Positions 49,150 through 56,072 of a DNA stretch of 64,000 bases are shown in pieces (positions within the stretch are counted from its first letter, which is position 1; every line of letters starts with the position of its first letter). The translations under genes were made by a program, and so were the position numbers. Source of the stretch: a virus. The DNA is taken from IMG/VR virus record IMGVR_UViG_3300042862_000066, positions 55,398 through 119,397 of that record. One strand, written 5' to 3'. Under the pieces are notes generated by a model. That model had not been told where the DNA came from. It saw only the letters and a program-made list of their open reading frames with translations, and made no database searches.

Positions 49150-49484
49150 TTATTAAATTTGAAGTAATAGAAGGGCTTAAAAACCTGAGAGTATTAGATC
49201 GTACGTGGCGTGGAGATAGTAATGATCTTACATTACATGATGATCTAACAGAACTTGTACGTAGAGTCTACGGTGAGACGAATGATAAGGTATTAACCTT
49301 TGAGATATCTGTTCTACCTATAGAGGATAGCGAGAGATTTACTCTTGAGAGTATTAAGAAGGGACTACATGGTGCGAGTTATGCACATAGTACGTTAGGT
49401 CTGCACTACATTTGTGAACTACTGCTCCTATATGTAGGACCGGAGTACCCTAAACATTTTTATATTAAAAAACAAACAACATGA
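49146..49484 (+). CDS. Hypothetical protein, 112 aa
   Basis: 112 aa, beta-rich start (MIIKFEVIEGLKNLRVLDRT) then helices and a hydrophobic C-terminal part (ICELLLLYVGPEYPKHFY). Overlaps both neighbours by 4 bases, showing translational coupling from HNH to the lipoprotein. Function unknown. Confidence 0.55.
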   Translation: MIIKFEVIEGLKNLRVLDRTWRGDSNDLTLHDDLTELVRRVYGETNDKVLTFEISVLPIEDSERFTLESIKKGLHGASYAHSTLGLHYICELLLLYVGPEYPKHFYIKKQTT

Positions 49485-49762
49485 AAAAAGTATTAATGAT
49501 GATGACACTAGTAATTGGATTAACTAGCTGCTCAGAAGAAGAAGAAGTTATATGTATGAAATGTACACTTACGTCACCTGTAGCACTTGGAGGCGGTAAT
49601 CCTGCACTATGGCCAGGGGAACAGGAGATGTGTGGTACTGAGGACGAGATAAATTACTTTGAGGCTTCGTATTATAGTCAAGTATATGCTTGGAAACAAT
49701 CATGGACTGGAGTATGGTCAGGAGGTGGTAATAATTACACAGCTAATTGTGATAAATACTGA
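49481..49762 (+). CDS. Surface lipoprotein 1
   Basis: 93 aa. MKKVLMMMTLVIGLTSC is a signal peptide with lipobox LTSC; the lipidated Cys17 is followed by SEEEE. In Bacteroidota, acidic residues right after the Cys act as a lipoprotein export signal that sends the protein to the outer face of the cell. The mature domain has four Cys (CMKC, MCG, NCDKY), so probably disulphide-bonded. A phage-encoded surface lipoprotein fits receptor masking or superinfection exclusion. Confidence 0.75.
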   Translation: MKKVLMMMTLVIGLTSCSEEEEVICMKCTLTSPVALGGGNPALWPGEQEMCGTEDEINYFEASYYSQVYAWKQSWTGVWSGGGNNYTANCDKY

Positions 49763-49884
49763 TGAGAAAAGAAACAAACCCAGAAGATGTACTTTTTACT
49801 ATAGCTGCGGTTATAGGAGTAGGAATAATAGTATTATTCTCAATAACAACAGTAGCTAAATTGGTTATACACTTAATTAAATAA
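49762..49884 (+). CDS. Tiny single-span membrane protein
   Basis: 40 aa: MRKETNPEDVLFTIAAVIGV then IIVLFSITTVAKLVIHLIK; one transmembrane helix. Its ATG overlaps the lipoprotein stop by one base and it ends 2 bases before the next lipoprotein start, so the three form one coupled unit. Found by reading the gap. Confidence 0.65.
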   Translation: MRKETNPEDVLFTIAAVIGVGIIVLFSITTVAKLVIHLIK

Positions 49885-49886
49885 AC

Positions 49887-50126
49887 ATGAAGAAGTTAAT
49901 GATGATTATTATGCTAGCTATTGGATTAGTTAGTTGTGACAAGGAAGAAGACAAGCAGTGTAACTGTGGTACAATTGCTAATGATGGTATTACTGGTACT
50001 TGTTACTGGTTAGAGATTACTAATGATTGTACAGGTAATAAGAAGACATTCTGCTTTGATCAAAGCGTATGGATGGATGCCTACGTAGGTAGTAACTTCT
50101 GTGTTACTAATCAAGGTCAATGGTAA
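49887..50126 (+). CDS. Surface lipoprotein 2
   Basis: 79 aa. MKKLMMIIMLAIGLVSC gives a lipobox (LVSC) and lipid-modified Cys17; the following DKEEDK again has the acidic pattern of Bacteroidota surface lipoproteins. The mature part has six further Cys (CNCG, TCYW, DCTG, FCFD, NFCV), implying a small disulphide-rich fold. Partner of the lipoprotein at 49481. Confidence 0.75.
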   Translation: MKKLMMIIMLAIGLVSCDKEEDKQCNCGTIANDGITGTCYWLEITNDCTGNKKTFCFDQSVWMDAYVGSNFCVTNQGQW

Positions 50127-50127
50127 T

Positions 50128-51216
50128 ATGAGTAGAGAGGAGATACAGAATGCAGCGTTAGAGTCGTTATTATCATCGTCTAATAGTGGTATCGCTGTTA
50201 GCATGGGCGTTGGTAAAACTCTAATCGGTTTGCGGCATATGAAAGAACACTATAGCGATACATGTCGCTTCCTTGTTGTTGCTCCTAAGAGAGCCATATT
50301 TAAGTCGTGGCTAGATGAGGCCGATAAGCATGGATTAGGTTATCTTAAAGAGCATATCGAGTTTAGTACTTACATCTCTTTGATCAAACAAGACATAGAC
50401 TACGATGTAGTATACCTAGATGAATGTCATAACCTTTTATTTTCTCACGAGTTCTATCTTGATGATTATAAGGGTAAGGTTGTAGGCTTGACTGGTACTC
50501 CTCCTAGAAATGCTAACTCCGAGAAAGGCGAGATGGTAGATAACTACTGTCCTATTGCATTTAAGTATATTACCGATGATGCTATCGATGACGGAATTCT
50601 AAATGATTATCAGGTTATCATACATATGTTAGACCTTGATAACCGTAAGAATTTTATGCAGAAGACTAAGAAAGGACAGTTTCCTACGTCAGAACTTGCT
50701 AGTTATAATTACTGGAGTGAAAGAGTTCTTAACGCTAATGGTGGTAAGGAAGTCCAGATTGCTAGGATCATGCGAATGAAGGCGCTCATGTCGTACCCTA
50801 GTAAAGAACGTTATGCTGCAGAACTGTTTAGTCATATAACCGATAAGGTTATTTTATTTGCTAATACACAGGAGCAGGCGGATCAACTTTGTGATTACAG
50901 TTACCATAGTGGTAATAAACAATCAGAAGTTAACCTCCTAAAGTTTAAATCTGGAGAGATAGATAAACTTTCTTGTGTCCTACAGTTAAGTGAAGGGGTT
51001 AACATCCCGAACTTAAAGCAGGGTATTATTATGCATGCATACGGTAACGAACGTAAGTCTGCTCAAAGGTTAGGTCGATTACTTCGTCTTAATCCTGATG
51101 AGAAAGCTACCGTACATATCTTATGTTACGATAATACAGTGGATGTAGCATGGGTAAACCAAGCGCTACATGATTACGATCAATCTAAAATTAAAAAAGT
51201 TAAACGAAATGTCTGA
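50128..51216 (+). CDS. SF2 (SNF2-like) helicase
   Basis: 362 aa from ATG 50128 (MSREEIQNAALESLLSSSNS); an earlier in-frame Met at 50101 lies within the preceding gene. Motif I is SMGVGKT (about 25-31), motif II DECH near residue 100 (YDVVYLDECHNLLF), motif III GLTGTPPR, and motifs V-VI are SEGVNIPNLKQGIIMH and SAQRLGRLLRLNPDE. A compact two-domain helicase as in crAss-like replication sets, unwinding or remodelling DNA during replication or recombination. Its end overlaps the next gene by 8 bases. Confidence 0.85.
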   Translation: MSREEIQNAALESLLSSSNSGIAVSMGVGKTLIGLRHMKEHYSDTCRFLVVAPKRAIFKSWLDEADKHGLGYLKEHIEFSTYISLIKQDIDYDVVYLDECHNLLFSHEFYLDDYKGKVVGLTGTPPRNANSEKGEMVDNYCPIAFKYITDDAIDDGILNDYQVIIHMLDLDNRKNFMQKTKKGQFPTSELASYNYWSERVLNANGGKEVQIARIMRMKALMSYPSKERYAAELFSHITDKVILFANTQEQADQLCDYSYHSGNKQSEVNLLKFKSGEIDKLSCVLQLSEGVNIPNLKQGIIMHAYGNERKSAQRLGRLLRLNPDEKATVHILCYDNTVDVAWVNQALHDYDQSKIKKVKRNV

Positions 51217-51442
51217 TTATTTACCTACTGGTGCACAACAAGATGTTAATGCACCCTGGAATCAAGTAGATGATTTATGTAGATACTGTGATCAAGATAT
51301 CATTAGGGGTATGGCTCAAGAGGCTACCATTGATGAATCTGATATTGATGGGTATATGGAAGCAATGCTTGAAGAAGCAGGCTTATGTAGAGATTGTTTT
51401 AAAGAAGAACAAGCAGATGAATGGTGTAACTGGAGAGACTGA
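51209..51442 (+). CDS. Small Cys-containing acidic protein
   Basis: 77 aa from ATG 51209 (MSDYLPTGAQQDVNAPWNQV). Cys residues in LCRYCDQDI and LCRDCF give two CxxC pairs, so a single zinc site is likely; otherwise acidic. It links the helicase gene (8-base overlap) and the ClpS-like gene. Role unknown. Confidence 0.6.
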   Translation: MSDYLPTGAQQDVNAPWNQVDDLCRYCDQDIIRGMAQEATIDESDIDGYMEAMLEEAGLCRDCFKEEQADEWCNWRD

Positions 51443-51452
51443 TACTCTTATA

Positions 51453-51713
51453 ATGGAGGATGTAGCCTTAGACTTATCCTTTATGGAAGATTCTAAACTA
51501 ATACTATATAATGATGATCATAATTCTTTTGATAAAGTTATTATGGCTCTTATCGTTTATTGCCAGATCTCGTCAGCGAAAGCTGCGGAAATAGCAATGA
51601 AGGTTCATAATGACGGTAAGGCTGTAGCAAAATATGGTCCTCGTAAAGACCTGGAAGTTATAGCTGGTATATTTGGTGAATTAGATTTAACCTGTGAAAT
51701 AGAAGACCCATGA
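51453..51713 (+). CDS. clpS: ClpS-like N-degron adaptor
   Basis: 86 aa from ATG 51453 (MEDVALDLSFMEDSKLILYN). The ClpS core is clear: SKLILYNDDHNSFDKVIMAL, then SSAKAAEIAMKVHNDGKAVA and a C-terminal helix plus final strand. N20-D21-D22 and H52 match E. coli ClpS N34-D35-D36 and H66 with identical spacing (32 residues); these bind the substrate's N-terminal amino group. E. coli M40 and M62, gate residues of the pocket, are F26 and A48 here, so substrate choice may differ. Host ClpS feeds N-degron proteins to ClpAP/ClpCP; a phage version could redirect or block that protease. It overlaps the next gene by 4 bases. Confidence 0.8.
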   Translation: MEDVALDLSFMEDSKLILYNDDHNSFDKVIMALIVYCQISSAKAAEIAMKVHNDGKAVAKYGPRKDLEVIAGIFGELDLTCEIEDP

Positions 51714-51937
51714 AACCGGGAGACTACTACATAGATGATTACTATGAGCCAGATACTGTTGTATTAAAAGTTAGTGATATAATAGGGGTTGATCGTCATA
51801 AATGTAAAGTTGTTTATTCAAGTGACTCTGACCGTATGAGCATAGGTGAAATTATAGTACGTACATCTGATGATGAGGACCTTATACCAGTAGCTATGAT
51901 CACCATAGATAATAAAGTAATACTAATTAACTTATGA
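51710..51937 (+). CDS. Small MKxGDY protein 1
   Basis: 75 aa, beta-rich. Starts MKPGDYYIDDYYEPD; contains IGVDRHKCKVVYSSDSDRMS. First of three tandem genes beginning MKxGDY, an SH3/KOW-like barrel start; linked by 4-base overlaps. Function unknown. Confidence 0.6.
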   Translation: MKPGDYYIDDYYEPDTVVLKVSDIIGVDRHKCKVVYSSDSDRMSIGEIIVRTSDDEDLIPVAMITIDNKVILINL

Positions 51938-52143
51938 AAATTGGAGATTATCTAAGAAACATTCATTCAAGTACCCTTTATCAGTATCTAGGTAATAATA
52001 AATTTGTTGAAATAGATATTAACTTTATTGCGCATGCTCCATTTGACCAGAGCCTTTATCAGGTTAATCATTTCATACGTCAAATTCCACCTAGGATGCA
52101 CGAGAATTTTGAACCTGTTAAACTACTAATTATAAGAGAATGA
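51934..52143 (+). CDS. Small MKxGDY protein 2
   Basis: 69 aa: MKIGDYLRNIHSSTLYQYLG then ADN-rich and beta segments. Overlaps the preceding stop and the following start by 4 bases. Apart from the MKxGDY start the three proteins are strongly divergent. Confidence 0.55.
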   Translation: MKIGDYLRNIHSSTLYQYLGNNKFVEIDINFIAHAPFDQSLYQVNHFIRQIPPRMHENFEPVKLLIIRE

Positions 52144-52361
52144 AAGTAGGAGATTATGTAGAGTTAGGAGGAGATGCATTTTATGTAACTAAAGACCTTA
52201 GTCAAGACGATTTAATTTTTAATGAGTTGGAAGTACTTGCTATTTATGTAAAAGCTCCTAGTGAGTTATACTTTGTTGGTAAAGTATGTAAAATACAATT
52301 TCCTAAAAATAGCTCCGGCCTAGATGTGGTTAAACCAATATTTGTAAAAGATGAAAAGTAA
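52140..52361 (+). CDS. Small MKxGDY protein 3
   Basis: 73 aa: MKVGDYVELGGDAFYVTKDL and a beta end SELYFVGKVCKIQFPKNSS. The GDYVxLGGxxFxV start is the clearest SH3-like barrel in the trio. Overlaps the next gene by 11 bases. Confidence 0.6.
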   Translation: MKVGDYVELGGDAFYVTKDLSQDDLIFNELEVLAIYVKAPSELYFVGKVCKIQFPKNSSGLDVVKPIFVKDEK

Positions 52362-52644
52362 AAGACTAACCGATGATGAAATGGTGAAAGATATAATCAA
52401 CACCATGTTTATAATAGCTGGTCATAATGTATCCTATGAGGACATTAAAGACCGTAAGGACAAATGGTATGAGCAATGGACCATGACTCCTGAGCAAGAA
52501 GAAAAGTGGACGGAGTGGATGGTAACTTACTTACGTAAGCATAGAAGGCTTACTATTAAGTATGCTCAGAGATCTGCTTCTATGTATAACCTGATGTGGG
52601 GCCTTAAGGTCAACCGTCCTGAACTAGAGCAAGAGAATGAGTAA
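52351..52644 (+). CDS. Helical basic protein, 97 aa
   Basis: 97 aa, helical and basic, Trp-rich (KWYEQWTMTPEQEEKWTEWM), ending in RSASMYNLMWGLKVNRPELE. The composition would allow a small DNA-binding helix bundle. Overlaps the next gene by 8 bases. Confidence 0.55.
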   Translation: MKSKRLTDDEMVKDIINTMFIIAGHNVSYEDIKDRKDKWYEQWTMTPEQEEKWTEWMVTYLRKHRRLTIKYAQRSASMYNLMWGLKVNRPELEQENE

Positions 52645-52888
52645 GTTTATAACTGCTAACATTGACTTAATTAATAGCAAGTTAGCTAACCTTATTGGTG
52701 GAGAGACCTGTACCATGAAGGCGGAGGTAAAGATACTCACAGATAATATCATAGCCCTAAGAGAATGGGCAGATGAAGAGGATGATGAGATCAACCCCAA
52801 AATGTGTGCTGTATATTTAACAAGCGGTGAATTCTTCATCCTGTATAAACCGTATGCAGAGGTAGTTGAAATCTTAGAATGGTATTAA
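52637..52888 (+). CDS. Small protein, paralogue of 63391 gene
   Basis: 83 aa. The C-terminal half (INPKMCAVYLTSGEFFILYK then YAEVVEILEW) matches the product of the gene at 63391 (INPDMCVVYLKSGELFFIFT, YEEVLRFMKQ), and the acidic middle helix is also shared. A gene family present at two places in the early region, 10.5 kb apart. Function unknown. Confidence 0.6.
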   Translation: MSKFITANIDLINSKLANLIGGETCTMKAEVKILTDNIIALREWADEEDDEINPKMCAVYLTSGEFFILYKPYAEVVEILEWY

Positions 52889-52901
52889 TAATTAAACAAC
52901 T

Positions 52902-53042
52902 ATGGAAACAATAGGTTATGCTTTATTATGTATGCTAATGTGCATACCCATATTCTTTTTAATCTACATTGGGGTATGGATGCCTAAAGACAAAATGAAA
53001 GGTCATGCAGGTAGAAGTAAATGTAAATGTTGTAATAACTAA
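52902..53042 (+). CDS. Tiny membrane protein with Cys tail
   Basis: 46 aa: one hydrophobic segment (YALLCMLMCIPIFFLIYIG) and a basic tail ending KCKCCNN. Start at ATG 52902 after AAACAACT, similar leader to the next genes. Found by reading the gap. Confidence 0.55.
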   Translation: METIGYALLCMLMCIPIFFLIYIGVWMPKDKMKGHAGRSKCKCCNN

Positions 53043-53055
53043 AAACTAAATAACT

Positions 53056-53259
53056 ATGACACCAAAAGAAAAAGCAAAGGAATTATTAAAAAGAATGACG
53101 GTACATCATTGGACAGATGTATGTGATTCTGAAGGAGCTAAGCAATGTGCCTTGATAGCAGTAGATGAGATAATTAACACAGGACTTTTAGAAGGCACAA
53201 CAACAGGAGTGTTAAAAAAGTATTGGAAAGAAGTAAAACAAGAAATAGAAAAACTTTAA
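53056..53259 (+). CDS. Small helical protein, 67 aa
   Basis: 67 aa: TPKEKAKELLKRMTVHHWTD, then CALIAVDEIINTG and a Lys/Glu-rich last helix. The AKELL...CALIAVDEII pattern is common in small proteins of Bacteroidota phages. Leader AAAAACTAAATAACTATG is repeated before the next gene. Confidence 0.6.
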   Translation: MTPKEKAKELLKRMTVHHWTDVCDSEGAKQCALIAVDEIINTGLLEGTTTGVLKKYWKEVKQEIEKL

Positions 53260-53272
53260 AAACTAAATAACT

Positions 53273-53497
53273 ATGGAAAAGAAAGAAACTGCGGTTGATT
53301 ATCTTGTAGAGCAATTATTCAAAATACGTAATAATACTACTGAAGTTAAAGAAATGAATAGTAAAAGTATTATTGACCAAGCCAAGCAAATGGAGAAGGA
53401 GCAGATTACGGATTCTTACATTGAAGGTCATAGCATATATGGTGAGTCTACAAATGCAGAACAATACTACAACGAAACTTACGGAGGTACACAATGA
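53273..53497 (+). CDS. TAVEW/NETYGG family protein 1
   Basis: 74 aa: MEKKETAVDYLVEQLFKIRN, middle IIDQAKQMEKEQITDSYIEG, end YYNETYGGTQ. First of a tandem family that shares an N-terminal QTAVEW box, a QAKQMEKEQ box and a C-terminal YYNETYGG box, seen often in Bacteroidota phages. Overlaps the next copy by 4 bases. Confidence 0.7.
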   Translation: MEKKETAVDYLVEQLFKIRNNTTEVKEMNSKSIIDQAKQMEKEQITDSYIEGHSIYGESTNAEQYYNETYGGTQ

Positions 53498-53754
53498 GTA
53501 AACAAACTGCGGTTGAATGGTTCGTTGAACAACTCGATAAACTTGAATATGAGTATGATGTTGAAGGAATAAGCATATTAGAGTTCGACAAAAGAAAAAT
53601 AGAAATTGAAAACCAAGCAAAGCAAATGATGAAGGAGCAACACGAAGAAACTTGGTTTAGTAGTAGAGTAGAAGATATGGGTGATGAATTTAAGGTGGAG
53701 CAAAAGTCATTTGAGGACTACTATAACGAAACTTACGGAGGTAACAATGAGTAA
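53494..53754 (+). CDS. TAVEW/NETYGG family protein 2
   Basis: 86 aa: MSKQTAVEWFVEQLDKLEYE, NQAKQMMKEQHEETWFSSRV and DYYNETYGGNNE. Same three boxes as its neighbours, with a longer spacer. Overlaps the next copy by 8 bases. Function unknown. Confidence 0.7.
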   Translation: MSKQTAVEWFVEQLDKLEYEYDVEGISILEFDKRKIEIENQAKQMMKEQHEETWFSSRVEDMGDEFKVEQKSFEDYYNETYGGNNE

Positions 53755-54007
53755 ACAAACTGCGGTTGAATGGTATGCAAATGCCTCACATGAATTAATT
53801 GTAAAAAAGAACAACGGTGAAATCACTAACACTGACTTCCTCATTATGCATCATAACTTGTTTTATGAAGCACAAAAAATGGAGAAGGAGCAGATGAAAG
53901 AAGCTGCTTTAGATAATGTTACTACCAATGAAAAATTAAGAAAAATATTTGAAATTCAATTTGAAGATTTTTTCAAAGAAACTTATGGAGGTCAAGATGA
54001 AAACTAA
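53747..54007 (+). CDS. TAVEW/NETYGG family protein 3
   Basis: 86 aa from ATG 53747 (MSKQTAVEWYANASHELIVK); the frame open from 53681 upstream is rejected. Middle AQKMEKEQMKEAALDNVTT, end FFKETYGGQDEN. Overlaps the next gene by 11 bases. Confidence 0.7.
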   Translation: MSKQTAVEWYANASHELIVKKNNGEITNTDFLIMHHNLFYEAQKMEKEQMKEAALDNVTTNEKLRKIFEIQFEDFFKETYGGQDEN

Positions 54008-54284
54008 AACTGTAGAGAGACTAATGGCTGAGACACCTGAAGATGTTAAGAAACAAGTAAGTAGGTATGCAGATGGTTTAGTTATGGGTAAGTATCTAAT
54101 GTGGGTATTAGCATTTATCTTACTACTAGATTGTGCTGCTACAATAGGTGTATACATATCTGTAAAGGATAAGCCTCTTGAGAGAGAGGACTACCAAATG
54201 TTTAAAGCTGTTAAGATACCGGAGGATACCGTTTGGGTAGACCCGATAACTGTAGGCACAACAACTGACCCTGAAAACTTATGA
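53997..54284 (+). CDS. Single-span membrane protein, 95 aa
   Basis: 95 aa from ATG 53997 (MKTKTVERLMAETPEDVKKQ). One transmembrane segment at about 32-54 (YLMWVLAFILLLDCAATIGV), then a polar part with PEDTVWVDPITVG. Chain of 4-base overlaps on the 3' side. Unknown function. Confidence 0.6.
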   Translation: MKTKTVERLMAETPEDVKKQVSRYADGLVMGKYLMWVLAFILLLDCAATIGVYISVKDKPLEREDYQMFKAVKIPEDTVWVDPITVGTTTDPENL

Positions 54285-54427
54285 GTACTAAAGAAGTATT
54301 AGAAGATCTTATTAAGCAAATGGAACATCTACGTGGTAATAAGACTGTGCCTTATCTTAACCCTTATAAAGGTATAGATGACTGTATAGATATTATGTAT
54401 AAAAAGATTAAAACCCTTAAAGAATGA
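54281..54427 (+). CDS. Tiny helical protein
   Basis: 48 aa: MSTKEVLEDLIKQMEHLRGN then KTVPYLNPYKGIDDCIDIMY and a Lys-rich end. Overlaps both neighbours by 4 bases (ATGA), strong support for translation. Found by reading the gap. Confidence 0.6.
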   Translation: MSTKEVLEDLIKQMEHLRGNKTVPYLNPYKGIDDCIDIMYKKIKTLKE

Positions 54428-54732
54428 AGACTGAATACACTAATCGGTATGGTGATGTAATTACCTTTGAGAAGAAGGATAATGTAATAGAGATGACCGG
54501 GTTTACCGAGCACTACCGTGTAGGTGGATGGCCAGGTGAAACGGAGATGCCTAACTTTAAGTTCTCTATGATAGACCCTAGTGGTGGACCTTACATTACT
54601 GCACAAGCGGAATGGCATGGTGAGGAACCAAGTGGTACAGACATGGGGTCTTTCCTACCAGAGTGGGCAGGTCTCAAGATAGAGTATATTACAGTAGATG
54701 AAGGATTAGCTAAATTACATTTATGTCAGTAG
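54424..54732 (+). CDS. Hypothetical protein, 102 aa
   Basis: 102 aa, beta-rich: MKTEYTNRYGDVITFEKKDN, VIEMTGFTEHYRVGGWPGET, FKFSMIDPSGGPYITAQAEW. One of the few genes here ending in TAG (54730-54732). Possible small beta-sandwich; no family recognised. Confidence 0.6.
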   Translation: MKTEYTNRYGDVITFEKKDNVIEMTGFTEHYRVGGWPGETEMPNFKFSMIDPSGGPYITAQAEWHGEEPSGTDMGSFLPEWAGLKIEYITVDEGLAKLHLCQ

Positions 54733-55064
54733 AACACAAGGACTTAGACAGAATCAAGATAGCTAATCTTGTAATATGGTTACAGATGGCTGTATTTGCA
54801 GCAGATGAGACTATGCATATCACGTGGTTTAATAGGCATAAGACAAAGAATGTCTTGAATAACTTTAATGATATCGTGGTTAAAGAACACGGTCCATTAC
54901 TGAAAGCATTCTGGGATATCCCTGACCAGATAGACATGGTAGAGATGTCAAATAGATTGAGTAAGTTTGCAGAGCTCATAACAGATATGGATTTTCTGGA
55001 GATGCAAGAGAGTATTGAATTATTAGAAAACTATTTAAAAGAAAAAAGAAATGGAAACATTTGA
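54723..55064 (+). CDS. Helical protein, 113 aa
   Basis: 113 aa, all helical: VIWLQMAVFAADETMHITWF, then ADEL-rich helices with VEMSNRLSKFAELITDMDFL. Overlaps both neighbours. Looks like a small helix bundle; function unknown. Confidence 0.55.
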   Translation: MSVEHKDLDRIKIANLVIWLQMAVFAADETMHITWFNRHKTKNVLNNFNDIVVKEHGPLLKAFWDIPDQIDMVEMSNRLSKFAELITDMDFLEMQESIELLENYLKEKRNGNI

Positions 55065-55407
55065 TGCGTGTGTATTTGTATTTACTGGTTTAACTACTGG
55101 TATGGCTATAGGTTTAGCCATTAGAAATAAGAAGACTAGTAATCTTCAAGATGAATTAGACTATCTAGAGAATAAGTACAAAAATTTGATAGATGATTAT
55201 ACTGAAGGTGTTATTGAAAATCACAATCTACAGTGTGTTATTGAAAATCACAGACTACAGTTTGAGAAGTATTTAAAACCTATTACTCCTGTTAAGAAAG
55301 AGGTTGTAGTTAAGAAGAAAGTAGGAAGACCTAAAGGAAGTACTAATAAACCTAAAGCAAATGGCAAACCAACTACCCGTAAGTATACGCGCAAAAGTAG
55401 TAAATAA
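55051..55407 (+). CDS. Membrane-anchored AT-hook protein
   Basis: 118 aa. An N-terminal transmembrane segment (about 5-25: ACVFVFTGLTTGMAIGLAI), a coiled coil with an internal repeat (VIENHNLQC/VIENHRLQF), and a basic tail with an AT-hook core (KKKVGRPKGSTNKPKANGK). AT-hooks bind the minor groove of AT-rich DNA, so the protein could tether phage DNA to the membrane. Coiled coil suggests dimers. Its last 47 bases overlap the next gene in another frame. Confidence 0.65.
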   Translation: METFDACVFVFTGLTTGMAIGLAIRNKKTSNLQDELDYLENKYKNLIDDYTEGVIENHNLQCVIENHRLQFEKYLKPITPVKKEVVVKKKVGRPKGSTNKPKANGKPTTRKYTRKSSK

Positions 55408-55735
55408 GAACCTAGAGATAGATCCCTTAGGGTCTGCTAAGCTCGGGTTGTTTATCAAGGGCCTTGATGATGGTGATGTTGTTACTATCACGTACGAAGT
55501 CCAGACAGCCGATCACAGTTATGCGCAGTTAAGCAAACTCCATAAGTGTATTAGAGAGCTGGCTACGTTTACTGGAGATACCTTTGAGGATATGAAACTT
55601 CAAGTTAAGTTACGTGCAGGTCTATGTACTGACGATAGCTGTAAGTCATTTTCAGATTGCAGTAAAGAAGAGTTATCTATGGCTATACAAGCAGCTATAG
55701 AGATAGGAGATCTAGTAGATTTTAGTCTTCACTGA
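55361..55735 (+). CDS. NinB-like recombination protein (tentative)
   Basis: 124 aa. A beta N-terminus (VSIRAKVVNKNLEIDPLGSA), then HSYAQLSKLHKCIRELATFT, EDMKLQVKLRAGLC and CSKEELSMAIQAAIEIGDL. The sequence of His-Lys helix, LKxxxGL segment and a final S-x-x-E-M/L-x-x-x-I helix recalls NinB/Orf family recombination mediators; similarity is at pattern level only. Fits the replication-recombination context before UDG. Confidence 0.5.
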   Translation: MANQLPVSIRAKVVNKNLEIDPLGSAKLGLFIKGLDDGDVVTITYEVQTADHSYAQLSKLHKCIRELATFTGDTFEDMKLQVKLRAGLCTDDSCKSFSDCSKEELSMAIQAAIEIGDLVDFSLH

Positions 55736-56045
55736 CTTTAACACGGTCTCCTGTTTCTCTGTCTATATCGACAATTTCAAGATGGCCTTGCTTACGAGCA
55801 GAATCTTCACAAAGTGCTAAGAAAGACATCAGAGTAGTAGTATGGTAACTAAAGTCATCATCCTCCTTTTTATCTGCTATATTCTTAAGTACTTCCTGGA
55901 AGTGCTCCTCATCTCTAAATGGTATGAAGTCTAAAAGAAACTGATTAAATCTTTCTACGTAAGTTACAGGTAACTCGAGTTTGATTATTGTATCAGGTTT
56001 GAATATCTCAACCTTAAGAGGTTCTTTTTTTTCGTTTTCAGCCAT
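55722..56045 (-). CDS. Hypothetical protein on the reverse strand
   Basis: 107 aa: acidic start (MAENEKKEPLKVEIFKPDTI), helical middle with FNQFLLDFIPFRDEEHFQEV and an acidic end RETGDRVKVSED. The only leftward gene between 46.6 kb and the right edge; its start region (about 30 bp gap to UDG at 56073) makes a short divergent promoter region likely. Ends convergently with the NinB-like gene with 14 bases overlap. Confidence 0.6.
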   Translation of the reverse strand: MAENEKKEPLKVEIFKPDTIIKLELPVTYVERFNQFLLDFIPFRDEEHFQEVLKNIADKKEDDDFSYHTTTLMSFLALCEDSARKQGHLEIVDIDRETGDRVKVSED

Positions 56046-56072
56046 TGGTTTAAAATTATTAACAAATATAGT

